Part shown: piece by piece, positions 1 to 8,398 of the stretch
Layout: the number at the start of each line of letters is the position of its first letter
How positions within the stretch are numbered: position 1 is the first letter of the stretch
Origin: an uncultured Pseudomonadales bacterium
GTDB taxonomy: Bacteria; Pseudomonadota; Gammaproteobacteria; Pseudomonadales; Azotimanducaceae
Reading direction: 5' to 3'
Assembly: GCA_958295875.1 (NCBI GenBank)
Contig: OY282379.1
Location: 2,232,001 to 2,296,000 of the forward strand
Length of the DNA: 64,000 nt
Program-made: the position numbers and the translations under genes
Notes under the pieces: model-generated
The model's database searches: none
What the model was told of the DNA's origin: nothing
Seen by the model: the letters and a program-made list of their open reading frames with translations, nothing else

Positions 1-315
1 CGCGAGCACGGCGGGGGCCATCAACGCGCCGAGGATGCGTGCCTCGATGAGGCCATTGCCGCGCTTCAGCCCGTGGATGAGGCGCGTCATGGGCGGCGCG
101 TACAGGAACGGTGCCAGCGTGCCTGATTGTGGCGGCGGCGTGACGAGGCAGGCGAGGCAATCTCCATCCAGGCGCGGCGTGGGCTGTCCGCAGCGCCGGC
201 ATGCGCCGACGTTGCGCTTCAGGTCTCCCTCGCAGGGGGCACACAGGTCCAACGTCCGGCGCGTTGCGCTGCGGCACAGCACGCAGCGGCCCGGCCACAG
301 CCACGTGAGGGGCAT
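1..315 (-). CDS. ComF family protein, N-terminal part (cut by window edge)
   Basis: The reverse strand reads from ATG (313-315) for 105 codons to the window edge without a stop. It has the cysteine-rich N-terminus of ComF/amidophosphoribosyltransferase-like proteins: pairs C11-x2-C14, C25-x2-C28, C39-x2-C42 and C53-x2-C56, which look like a double zinc ribbon. A segment with MTRLIHGLKRG follows, matching the conserved stretch that precedes the phosphoribosyltransferase domain. Family members are linked to DNA uptake (ComF) or are of unknown role (GntX). The rest lies outside the window. The identification is my own translation and rests on the cysteine spacing plus the LIHGLK motif. Confidence 0.8.
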   Translation of the reverse strand, partial: MPLTWLWPGRCVLCRSATRRTLDLCAPCEGDLKRNVGACRRCGQPTPRLDGDCLACLVTPPPQSGTLAPFLYAPPMTRLIHGLKRGNGLIEARILGALMAPAVLA

Positions 316-434
316 CGCTCATGCTCGCGGTTGGCAAAGCCCGTTTCTATCGCAGCGGGTCGCCTCGGTCTGTAGGACATCAACCCCGCTTGCGGCCAGC
401 CCCGGCGTGCGCTTGATTGCGGGCCACGCCGCTC

Positions 435-1373
435 TCAGCGAATGGCGACCGGATTGATCACCGCTTGCACGGCGCCTTCGAAGCGCGGCTGGCCGAGCAC
501 GAACAGGAACTCCCACGCCTCATCGGCCGCAAGTTCCGCTGTGTTCATGTTCTCCAAAATGTAGATGCCGTTCTTTGCCAGCAGCTCCACATGCACGGGG
601 AAGGCGAGGGCTGCGTCTTCGCCGGGCAGCACCTCCACGGCCCAACTGTCGGCCCCCACCGCCACCACGTCGAGGTTGGCGAGGTGCTGCGCGCCGTTGA
701 GGCCCAAGCCCGGTTCGCCGGCCATGAACCGCTCGGCGTCGTCGGCGACGGACAACCAGCCGGTGTGGAACAACACGATGTCGCCTTTGCCGATGGCGAC
801 GCCCTGCGCCTTCGCTTGCGCCATGATGTCCGCGCTGTTGAACGCTTTGCCCGCCGGCAGCGGGTGCTCGCCGAAGTGGCGCGTCATGTCCAGCAACACG
901 CCGCGGCCGACGATGGGGGGCAGCTTGTCGATGGACAGCGCCTTGAGGCCGGTGGCGGTGACGATGTCCTGCGCCTTGTGGCCGTTGTAGTACACATGGT
1001 TCACCCCGATGTGGCCGAGGCCATCGAGTTGGCTGCCGATGCCCATCCACGTGTAGAGCAGGTCGTCATTGCCGGTGGCGAGGTTGGCGCCCATCGTCGG
1101 GCCGTTGTCTTGGCCGGGCTGGATGATGGTGATGGCGTACTCCCGGGGCGGATACGCTGGTGTGTCCCGACCGGTCACCACGCCCAGGGGGTATGCCTTG
1201 CCGGTGGTGACGAGCCGCGCGGCGGCGAGCACCTGCTCCGCGGAGAGGTGATTGATGGCGCCCAACGTATCTCCGGCGCCGTGTTTGGAGGGATGCCAAT
1301 CCTCCGCGGCGGCGAACGGCGCCCCGACGGCGAGGAGGGCGGCAAGCAGCATCGACAGGCAGCATTTCGGCAT
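435..1373 (-). CDS. Exported cyclase family protein (kynurenine-formamidase-like fold)
   Basis: 312 aa with an N-terminal signal peptide (hydrophobic residues about 8-23, then AAAEDW), so probably periplasmic. It belongs to the cyclase / metal-dependent hydrolase family (COG1878). The family metal-site region is seen as GSQLDGLGH at residues 113-121. D117 and H121 fit the consensus HxGTHxDxxxH, but the central His is replaced by Gln115 and the first His is absent, so this is a divergent subgroup. The second cyclase of the window (22881-23861) retains more of the motif. It is transcribed away from the GMC dehydrogenase genes; the 250-bp gap to the right presumably holds both promoters. Substrate unknown. 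Confidence 0.8.
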   Translation of the reverse strand: MPKCCLSMLLAALLAVGAPFAAAEDWHPSKHGAGDTLGAINHLSAEQVLAAARLVTTGKAYPLGVVTGRDTPAYPPREYAITIIQPGQDNGPTMGANLATGNDDLLYTWMGIGSQLDGLGHIGVNHVYYNGHKAQDIVTATGLKALSIDKLPPIVGRGVLLDMTRHFGEHPLPAGKAFNSADIMAQAKAQGVAIGKGDIVLFHTGWLSVADDAERFMAGEPGLGLNGAQHLANLDVVAVGADSWAVEVLPGEDAALAFPVHVELLAKNGIYILENMNTAELAADEAWEFLFVLGQPRFEGAVQAVINPVAIR

Positions 1374-1623
1374 CAGGCGTCTCCTTGGGATGTGTCATCG
1401 AGGTTGGATGATACTCATGGGCGGTGCGCTTGGAAGTTGGCTCGGCGCCGTCGCTCGCTTCCGCCCGCGGCGGCGACGGTGTAACCTCTCTTCGCCTCGC
1501 GCCGCGTTCCGAGCCCGCGCAGCCGGCAGGAGCCGCTGCCAGCCGCCTTCGGGTCGGGAATGGTCGCGATCGCGCCGTGAGACGCGGTAAAGAGCAGCCG
1601 TAAAGAGCAGAGGAATCAAGAGC

Positions 1624-2076
1624 ATGAACCCCTTGGCGGCCAAGCTGACGCGCCGCTCGTTCGCCGCGCTCTGCAGCGCCGTGCCGGCCCTCGCCGCGCT
1701 TGGGGCCACAGAGCCGGAAGCCGAAGAGGTTGAAACGTTCTTGGCTGTCTCGGCACGGTTGACGGGCTTTGCCGCAGCGGAGTTGGACGCAAACTTCGCC
1801 GCGGGCCTGTTGGCGGCGCTCCATGCCTCCGAACAGCGCCCGCAACTGCTGGCCCTGCTTGGTGGCGAAAGCTCCCCGGCGCTGGAAGAAGACATCATCT
1901 CGGCTTGGTACACGGGTGCGCTGCCGCTTGCCAGCGGGCCGGTGATCGCAGCGTTGCAGGGCGCCTTGGTGTGGCAGGCTGCCGCGTTCGCCATGCCGCG
2001 CGGCGTTTGCGCCGGCGCCGGCACTTGGGGCGGGCCGCCGCAGGGCGCGGCCACGGCACTTCCTCGAACGCCGTGA
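1624..2076 (+). CDS. Small subunit of a membrane/periplasmic sugar- or alcohol-dehydrogenase complex
   Basis: 150 aa. The start has a twin-arginine-like element (LTRRSF, residues 8-13) and a hydrophobic stretch, as in small subunits of fructose, sorbitol and gluconate dehydrogenase complexes. In those complexes the small subunit carries the Tat signal and escorts the flavoprotein to the periplasm. The next gene encodes the matching GMC flavoprotein, and its GTG start overlaps this stop (GTGA at 2073-2076). The body is weakly conserved, so the assignment leans on the signal, the length and the coupling to the GMC gene. No cytochrome c subunit, the usual third component, follows. Confidence 0.7.
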   Translation: MNPLAAKLTRRSFAALCSAVPALAALGATEPEAEEVETFLAVSARLTGFAAAELDANFAAGLLAALHASEQRPQLLALLGGESSPALEEDIISAWYTGALPLASGPVIAALQGALVWQAAAFAMPRGVCAGAGTWGGPPQGAATALPRTP

Positions 2077-3707
2077 GCGCGGAGGACATCCAAGCCGACG
2101 TCATCATCGTTGGTTCGGGCGTTGCCGGGGCGCTGGTGGCGGAGCGCTTGGCGGGGCAGGGCGTCAGCGTGGCCATCCTGGAAGCCGGCGGCGCGGTGGA
2201 TCGCAGCGAGGCCGTGCGCCGCTACCTCAAAACGCCCATCAAGACGCTCGAAAGCCCCTACGGGATGGGTGCGGACGCCGAGCATCCACTCAGCCACGAC
2301 GGCGATCATTGGTATCGGCAAGCCGGCCCAGACAAGTTCAAGAGCACCTATCTGAAGCTCGTCGGCGGCACCACATGGCATTGGCTGGGCACTTGCCTGC
2401 GTTTCCTGCCGAACGACTTTCGCCTCCAAACCCTCTACGGGCGCGGCGTGGATTGGCCGGTGGACTACGCCACCTTGGAGCCGTTCTATCTTGAAGCGGA
2501 ACGCGAGCTCGGCGTGGCGGGAGACTCAGAGGAGGACTTGGGGTCTCCCCGCTCTGGCGGCTTTCCGATGCCGCAGGTGCCAACCACCTATCAAGACCAA
2601 GTGTTCGCCAAGGCCTTGGCGGGCTCGCCATACCAAGTGGCGGCCACCCCCCAAGCCCGCAACTCCATCGCCCACGCTGGCCGCCCGCCATGTTGCGGCA
2701 GCGCGAGCTGCATCCCGATTTGCCCGGTGGGGGCGAAATACGATGCCGCGGAGCATGTGGCGCGGGCGCAACGCCACGGCGCCACGCTGCACGAGTGGAC
2801 CACCGCGACGTTCGTTGAGGTGGACGCGGCGAACCGCATCTCAGGCATCGCTTGGCATCGTCCGGACGGCTCCGCCGGCCGCGCCACTGGCCGCGCCTAT
2901 GTGATCGCCGCCCATGCCATCGAGACGCCGCGGCTCCTGCTGCATTCGCGCTCGCAGCAGAACCCAGCGGGGCTGGCCAACCGCTCTGGGCAAGTTGGCC
3001 GTAACCTGATGGATCATCCCATCCAACTGAGTTGGGCCCTCGCCGCCGAGCCGGTGTGGCCGTACCGCGGCCCCATCTCTACATCCGGCATCGAGAACCT
3101 CCGCGACGGGGCGCAGCGGCGTGAGCGCGCCAGCTTGCGCATCCAGATTTCCAACGACGGTTGGAACTGGCCCACCGGTGGCGCCGAGACGCTGGCTCGG
3201 CATCTGGCGGAGGAAGGGCTGCGCGGGACGGCGCTGCGGGCGGCGGTGGCGGACAACGCTTCGCGGCAGGTGCAGTTGGCGGCGCTCACCGAGCAGTTGC
3301 CATCTGCGGACAACCGCGTTGTGCTGGACGCGGCGGACCGCGATCGTTACGGCGTGCCCCTGCCGCGCATCCACTACGACATTGGCGATTACTCCCGCGG
3401 CGGCCTCGCTGCGGCGCGTGCGGCGCACGACGCGGTGTTCGCCCGCTTGAACGCCACCGCCGTGCAGCACGGGGCAGACTTCGACGGTGCCGGCCACATC
3501 ATCGGCACCTGCCGGATGGGCGCGGATGGCGTCGCGTCGGTGGTGGACGCAGACTTGCGCTGCCACGACCATGCCAACCTCTATCTCGCCGGCTCTGCCG
3601 TGTTTCCCACCTCCGGCACGGCGAACCCGACGCTCACCATCGCGGCGTTGAGCCTGCGCCTTGCGGAGCAGGTGCGGGGGGATCTGCAGCAGCGTTTGGC
3701 GGCATAG
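2073..3707 (+). CDS. GMC family FAD-dependent dehydrogenase (large subunit)
   Basis: 544 aa from a GTG start that overlaps the stop of the small subunit. The FAD-binding Rossmann motif is GSGVAGA (residues 14-20) followed by AILEAGG. A cysteine cluster, C207, C208, C213 and C217 before VGAKY, resembles the Cys-rich segment of fructose/gluconate/sorbitol dehydrogenase catalytic subunits, where it binds an iron-sulfur cluster. The C-terminal GMC region has GHIIGTCRMG and GTANPTLTI, containing the catalytic His and Asn positions. It oxidises an alcohol or sugar with electrons passed to a quinone or cytochrome; the substrate cannot be read from sequence. Translationally coupled to 1624-2076. Confidence 0.87.
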   Translation: MSAEDIQADVIIVGSGVAGALVAERLAGQGVSVAILEAGGAVDRSEAVRRYLKTPIKTLESPYGMGADAEHPLSHDGDHWYRQAGPDKFKSTYLKLVGGTTWHWLGTCLRFLPNDFRLQTLYGRGVDWPVDYATLEPFYLEAERELGVAGDSEEDLGSPRSGGFPMPQVPTTYQDQVFAKALAGSPYQVAATPQARNSIAHAGRPPCCGSASCIPICPVGAKYDAAEHVARAQRHGATLHEWTTATFVEVDAANRISGIAWHRPDGSAGRATGRAYVIAAHAIETPRLLLHSRSQQNPAGLANRSGQVGRNLMDHPIQLSWALAAEPVWPYRGPISTSGIENLRDGAQRRERASLRIQISNDGWNWPTGGAETLARHLAEEGLRGTALRAAVADNASRQVQLAALTEQLPSADNRVVLDAADRDRYGVPLPRIHYDIGDYSRGGLAAARAAHDAVFARLNATAVQHGADFDGAGHIIGTCRMGADGVASVVDADLRCHDHANLYLAGSAVFPTSGTANPTLTIAALSLRLAEQVRGDLQQRLAA

Positions 3708-3844
3708 GGCGGCGGCACGTCGATTCCGCAGCGCTGGCGCACTGCCCGGCGGATAGCCCACTCATGCTGCCTCCCCAAGGCGGTACTCAGCCGCGCCTTG
3801 ACCCGCTACGATGGCGGCAGCCACCAAGCCACTGCGCCGCCTCG

Positions 3845-4480
3845 ATGCCGAAACTCGAACAGATGCCGGAGCCGCACATTTACCAAGCCTATGGGCTGTA
3901 TCTGTTGCGCTCGCAGCATCGCTTCGTGCGCCGCCTGCAGCGCGCCTACAAGCCCTGCATCCACGGCTACAAAACGTGGGAGTCCAGCTTCTTGTTGATG
4001 GACTATCTGCAAGCGCACCCGCCCGGTGGCAGCCGCCGCATCATGGAGGTCGGCTGCGGCTGGGGTGCCGCCGGGGTGTTCTGCGCCAAGGCATTCGATG
4101 CCAAGGTGACGGCGGTGGACGCGGACGGCAACGTGTTTCCGTTCATGGAACTGCTCGCCACCCTGAATGGGGTGGAAGTGGCGCCGCTCAGGCGGCGCTT
4201 CGAGCAACTCAGCACCGCGCGGCTCGGCGAGGAGGAGGTGTTGGTGGGTTCGGACATCTGCTTTTGGCAGCGCATGGTGAAGCCGCTGGCGAATCTGGTG
4301 TCCCGCGCCATGCGCGGCGGCGTGCAGCGGGTGGTGTTCGCAGACCCTGGCCGCACCACCTTCTACGAACTGGCGGAGCGGTGCGCCCGGCGCTGGGATG
4401 TGGAGTTGACGGAGTGGTACGCGGCAGACCCGCGCCGCGCCATCGGCGAAGTGCTGGAAGTGCGGCCGCGGGCGGGCTGA
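3845..4480 (+). CDS. SAM-dependent methyltransferase (class I fold)
   Basis: 211 aa. Motif I of class I methyltransferases is IMEVGCGWGAAG near residues 68-79, followed by an acidic end of strand 2 (TAVDADGNVF). Later strands include VLVGSDICFW and RVVFADPGR, reminiscent of the protein/nicotinamide N-methyltransferase-like (METTL-type) group. The nearest ATG in frame is at 3845, with in-frame non-coding sequence before it. It lies between the GMC dehydrogenase and a metallophosphoesterase on the same strand with short gaps. The substrate is unknown. Confidence 0.8.
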   Translation: MPKLEQMPEPHIYQAYGLYLLRSQHRFVRRLQRAYKPCIHGYKTWESSFLLMDYLQAHPPGGSRRIMEVGCGWGAAGVFCAKAFDAKVTAVDADGNVFPFMELLATLNGVEVAPLRRRFEQLSTARLGEEEVLVGSDICFWQRMVKPLANLVSRAMRGGVQRVVFADPGRTTFYELAERCARRWDVELTEWYAADPRRAIGEVLEVRPRAG

Positions 4481-4513
4481 CGGCGCCGCCGCGAGCCTTT
4501 TGGAACCGCCAAA

Positions 4514-5281
4514 GTGAACATCCAAGTGCTTTCGGACCTGCACGTCGAGGTGGGCAATCCGCTGCCGACGCTCTGCGCCGATGCGGACGTCGTGGTGCTC
4601 GCCGGAGATTTCGCGCCCTACGAGCCGGAGCGCCTGCAGGCCCTCGCCCAAGCCTTGGCTGGCGCGCCCATCCTCTATGTGCCTGGCAACCATGAGTTCT
4701 ATGGCCACGACATCGATGCCGCGCTCGAAGGCATGCGCGACACCTGCGCGGAGTTGGGCATCGAACTGTTGGACCGGCGCGCCATCGCCATCAACGGCAT
4801 TCGCTTCATCGGCGCCACGCTGTGGACGGACTTTTGCTTGAATGGCTTGGCGGAAGTGGTGTGGGCGAAGGCGAACGCGGAGCGGAGCATGCCGGACTTC
4901 GTGGGGGCCATCCGCCACCGCGACGGACGCTTCACGGCAACGGAGGCGGCGCGCCGGCATGTGGAGGATCTTCGCTTCATCGAAGGTGCGCTGACGGCGG
5001 CGCGAGCGGCTGGCGAGGCGCCGGTGGTGGTTACCCATCACGCGCCGACGCCGCGCTCCATCCGCCCGTGGTACCAAGGCCATGTGCTGAACGCGGCGTT
5101 CGCGTCGGATTTGGAGCGCTTCATCGCCCGCCATGCGCCGCCGCTGTGGATTCACGGCCACATGCACGACAGCATCGACGAGCGCTTGGGCGCCACCCGG
5201 GTGGTGGCGAACCCAGAGGGCTACACGCCCACCGAGAACCCGCTCTTCAACCCGGAACTATGTGTGCGGGTTGATGAGTGA
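4514..5281 (+). CDS. Calcineurin-like metallophosphoesterase
   Basis: 255 aa from GTG at 4514. The five metallophosphoesterase motifs are present in order: SDLH (D8, H10), GDF (D32), GNHEF (N59, H60), a THHAPT block near residue 175 and GHMHD near 213-217. These bind two metal ions and hydrolyse phosphomono- or diesters. There is no signal peptide, so it is cytoplasmic. It starts 33 bases after the methyltransferase stop, so the two may be cotranscribed. The natural substrate cannot be told from sequence. Confidence 0.88.
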   Translation: MNIQVLSDLHVEVGNPLPTLCADADVVVLAGDFAPYEPERLQALAQALAGAPILYVPGNHEFYGHDIDAALEGMRDTCAELGIELLDRRAIAINGIRFIGATLWTDFCLNGLAEVVWAKANAERSMPDFVGAIRHRDGRFTATEAARRHVEDLRFIEGALTAARAAGEAPVVVTHHAPTPRSIRPWYQGHVLNAAFASDLERFIARHAPPLWIHGHMHDSIDERLGATRVVANPEGYTPTENPLFNPELCVRVDE

Positions 5282-5381
5282 ACAGCGCTGCGGCGTTGGC
5301 TGATGACGGCTGCTGCCGCGTCGCGCCCGCGCATGGCGGGCAGTGGTAGGCTGCCGCCGAAGCACCTGCCCGAGGCTTGAG

Positions 5382-6491
5382 ATGACCGTCATCGACTGCG
5401 ATTCCCACGTCATGGAACCGGCGGACTTGTGGCAGCGCTACTTGGAGCCGAAGTACCGCGACCGCGCCATCCGCATCGAAGAGGAAAACGGCGTCGAGAA
5501 GCTCATCATCGGCGAGAAAGTGGTGCTCGAAGGGGTGCTCGCGGCGCTCGGCGGCGCCCACATCGAACGCCTCAAGCTGTTCTCCGGCGGGCTGCGCTAC
5601 GCCGATGGCTGCGAACCCGCCAGCTACGACCCACACGCTCGCGCCGCCCTCCTCGACGCATGGGGCGTGGACCGGGGCGTGCTGTTCCCCACCATCGGCA
5701 TCCTGCCGTTTCCAACGGACGACATGGCCCTTGCCAACGCCTATTGCCGCGCCTACAACACTTGGCAGGCGGAGTTCCTGCAAACCGTGCCGGATCGAGT
5801 GGTGGCCATCGCCGCGGTGAACTGGGGCGATGTGGACGCCGCGGCGGCAGAGCTGGATCGATGCCTCAAGCTCGGCTTCCGGGGCCTCTTCGTGCCGCCG
5901 GAAACGATTGCCGGCAAGCGCCCGGGCGAAGCGCATTTCGACCCGATCTGGGCGCGTTTGCAGGACGCCGCCGCACCCGGCTGCCTGCACGTCATCGTGC
6001 GCTTCGAGGGCGCCGCGACGCCGTTTCGGACTTGGAGCGAGAGCGGCGCGGGGGTGGTGTTCGGCTTCAGCATGGGCGCCACCGGGCAACTCATTCCGGC
6101 CCTCGCGAGCATGGTGCTCGATCAACTCTTCGAGCGGTTTCCGCGCCTGAAGGTGGGCAGCGTCGAAGCCGGTTGCGGCTACGCGGCGTACTTGATGGAT
6201 CGGCTGGACGAGAAGTTCCACTTCTTCCGCGCCATGTCGCCGCTGCCGATGAAGCCGAGCGATTACATCCGCCGCAACTGCTACTTCGTGGCGGAGCCGG
6301 AGGAGCGCTGCATCGGCGCCATGCTGGAACTTGTCGGCGCGGACAACATCCTCTGGGGCAGCGATTACCCGCATGTGGATTCACGCCTCGATGCCCCAGC
6401 GCTGATTCGCGCGTCGGTTGCCGGGCTTGGCGCCGAGCCTCGGGCGCGGGTGATGGGCGAGAACGCCGTGCGGCTCTTTGGTCTGGGCTAA
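5382..6491 (+). CDS. Amidohydrolase family protein (amidohydrolase_2 / ACMSD-like)
   Basis: 369 aa. I chose ATG 5382 because the family N-terminus starts there (MTVIDCDSHVMEP) and the 13 upstream codons in frame look non-coding. The family metal-site motifs are DSHVMEP at the start and LWGSDYPHVD near the C-terminus (residues about 325-334), typical of amidohydrolase_2 decarboxylases/hydrolases (ACMSD, gamma-resorcylate decarboxylase, and uncharacterised relatives). No signal peptide. It is a distant paralogue of the amidohydrolase at 19643-20827, which shares the DxDSH and SSDYPH motifs. Probable role: hydrolysis or decarboxylation of an aromatic or cyclic catabolite (inference). Confidence 0.87.
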   Translation: MTVIDCDSHVMEPADLWQRYLEPKYRDRAIRIEEENGVEKLIIGEKVVLEGVLAALGGAHIERLKLFSGGLRYADGCEPASYDPHARAALLDAWGVDRGVLFPTIGILPFPTDDMALANAYCRAYNTWQAEFLQTVPDRVVAIAAVNWGDVDAAAAELDRCLKLGFRGLFVPPETIAGKRPGEAHFDPIWARLQDAAAPGCLHVIVRFEGAATPFRTWSESGAGVVFGFSMGATGQLIPALASMVLDQLFERFPRLKVGSVEAGCGYAAYLMDRLDEKFHFFRAMSPLPMKPSDYIRRNCYFVAEPEERCIGAMLELVGADNILWGSDYPHVDSRLDAPALIRASVAGLGAEPRARVMGENAVRLFGLG

Positions 6492-6583
6492 GCGTCCGGC
6501 GCTGGGGAAGAGCAAACGCGCTGCTCGCGTCCAGCGCATCCCGTCTCGGTGCTGGCCACCGCGCTGCGCCGCGATGCTCCCCC

Positions 6584-8344
6584 TTAACGCGATGCGCCCT
6601 CCCGCTCATGGACGATGCGCCCCGCCAGCATGGTCATGTCCACGCGCACGGCGTGAATGCGATGCGGCGGCTCGGCGAACAGGTCGCGTTCCAACACGAC
6701 GAGATCCGCGGCCTTGCCCACCTCGATGCTGCCGGTCTGGTCCGCTAAGCCGAGCTGACGCGCGCCGTTGATGGTGTAGCCCGTCAGCAGCTGGGCCAGC
6801 GTCAAGCCTTGGTCTGCCGGCGGGAGCGGCGCGCCGGCCGTTGCGCCAGGCGCCCGCCGCGTGATGCCGATCTCGATGCCGTGCAGCGGCGAGGTCTCCG
6901 GGAACGCCAAGCCGGTGGCAGGGTGGTCTGCCCCGAAGGCCACCAGCGGCGCTGCCTCCCACAGGTCTTTCAGACGCATCACGTTGGCGCCGCGTTCAGC
7001 GTCCAACAGCCGCGAGTAGAGGGCCAAGGAACCGCTCAAGTCGTGCGCCCAATGCGGCGTCGTCTGCACCATGACGTCGAGTGCGCGCAGCCGCCGCAGG
7101 TCTTCCGGCGCCGCCATCATCACATGGGCGATCACCACCTTGCTCGTGGCCGCTGGGTGCGCGGCGCGGGCCTTGGCGTGGGCATCCAGCGCCGCCCGCA
7201 CGGCGCGGTCGCCGATGGCGTGGATGTGCGCGTCCAAGTTGGCTTCTCGCAGACCGGACAGGAAGGCGCCGAGGGGCTCTGCGGGCAACATCACAGCACC
7301 CGTCGCTCCGCTGGCGTAGGGAGCGAGCGTTGCCGCCGTCTCGCCCTCGATGGTGCCATCGTTGCCGATCTTGACTGTGCGCAAACCCACCAACGGCGAG
7401 GCGATGGCTTGGCGCAGGGCGGCCACCCGTTGCGCCATCTCGCCGCCGGTCACGCCGGTGCGGTTCAGGTAGGCGCTCGCCTGCACGCGCATGGGCAAAC
7501 GGCCTTCGCCGGCCAACCCGTCCAAAGCCGCCAGCGCGTTGCGCACCAAGGCATCGCCGCCGGGGATGCCAGCGTCGAAAAGCGTGGTGACGCCCATTGC
7601 CGACATTTTCGGCAGCATGGCACCGAGGGCAGCGCGGAAGTCGTCCTCCGTGCCCACGCCGAAACGTGGCAACAATGGCCAGAAGGCGCTCCCTTCCACC
7701 ATCCAGCCCGTCGGCTCGCCGTTGGCGTCGCGCTGGTAGTAGTGGACGCCGGGGAGCGGGTCGGCGCTGTCCTTGTCGATGCCGGCCACGCTGAGCGCCT
7801 TGCTGTTGACCCAAGCGCTGTGGGCGTCGATGGCGATCAGCATCACCGGGCGGTCCGCCACCACCGCGTCCAAATCCGCTCGATGCGGCCCGGTGACGCC
7901 GGCGCGGTTCACCGCAGTGTTCAGGGCGCTCGGAAAACCGAAGCCGAACAGCACTGGCTCGTGCGGTTGCGCGGCAGCGTAGCCCGCGAGGGCCTGCTGC
8001 ACGTCGGCGACCGTGCGGGTGCCGATGAGCTGCAGCTTGGCGCCCAAGAGGCCGGCCACCGCCGGATGCGAGTGGCTCTCCACGAAGCCGGGCAGCAACA
8101 TTCTGCCGCCTAGCCGGACCACTCGCTCCGCGGCCCTCGCCTGTTCGGCGGCATCCGCGCTCGTGCCCACGAAACCGATGTGGCCATCGCGCACCCAAAC
8201 AGCTTCGGCGCGCGGCTGCGCTGGGTTGGCGGTCCACACGATGCCGTCGAGAAACAGCGTCTCCTCGGCGCCGGCCGCCGCTGGCCCCATGAAGGTGGCG
8301 GCGATGGCCAAGGCGATGCCGGGCGGGATGCGGCGTGGGCGCAT
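6584..8344 (-). CDS. Exported amidohydrolase, YtcJ-like
   Basis: 586 aa. Residues 1-26 form a signal peptide ending PAAAGAEE, so the enzyme is predicted periplasmic. The body is a YtcJ/amidohydrolase_3 metallohydrolase: the metal motif ESHSHP (H91, H93) follows MLLPGF, HIHAIGD occurs mid-protein, a catalytic-Asp region FGADHPATG lies late, and the end TGSIEVGKAADLVVLERDLF is the usual family C-terminus. Family members hydrolyse N-formyl or amide bonds; the substrate is unknown. It is convergent with the preceding amidohydrolase and lies 54 bases downstream of the MFS gene on the same strand, so exporter and hydrolase may share a transcript. Confidence 0.88.
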   Translation of the reverse strand: MRPRRIPPGIALAIAATFMGPAAAGAEETLFLDGIVWTANPAQPRAEAVWVRDGHIGFVGTSADAAEQARAAERVVRLGGRMLLPGFVESHSHPAVAGLLGAKLQLIGTRTVADVQQALAGYAAAQPHEPVLFGFGFPSALNTAVNRAGVTGPHRADLDAVVADRPVMLIAIDAHSAWVNSKALSVAGIDKDSADPLPGVHYYQRDANGEPTGWMVEGSAFWPLLPRFGVGTEDDFRAALGAMLPKMSAMGVTTLFDAGIPGGDALVRNALAALDGLAGEGRLPMRVQASAYLNRTGVTGGEMAQRVAALRQAIASPLVGLRTVKIGNDGTIEGETAATLAPYASGATGAVMLPAEPLGAFLSGLREANLDAHIHAIGDRAVRAALDAHAKARAAHPAATSKVVIAHVMMAAPEDLRRLRALDVMVQTTPHWAHDLSGSLALYSRLLDAERGANVMRLKDLWEAAPLVAFGADHPATGLAFPETSPLHGIEIGITRRAPGATAGAPLPPADQGLTLAQLLTGYTINGARQLGLADQTGSIEVGKAADLVVLERDLFAEPPHRIHAVRVDMTMLAGRIVHEREGASR

Positions 8345-8398
8345 GTCGGCTCTCCTCAGCGGGGCGTCATGGGATTGTTGGAGGAGCGCGGCGCTTCG

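Noticed and set aside
417-1484. 355-codon open frame antisense to the exported cyclase
   Set aside because: The minus-strand gene has a signal peptide and metal motif; this frame has neither and is a shadow.
6809-8113. 434-codon open frame antisense to the YtcJ-like hydrolase
   Set aside because: It is rich in H, R, Q and G typical of antisense high-GC frames; the minus-strand gene carries all family motifs.
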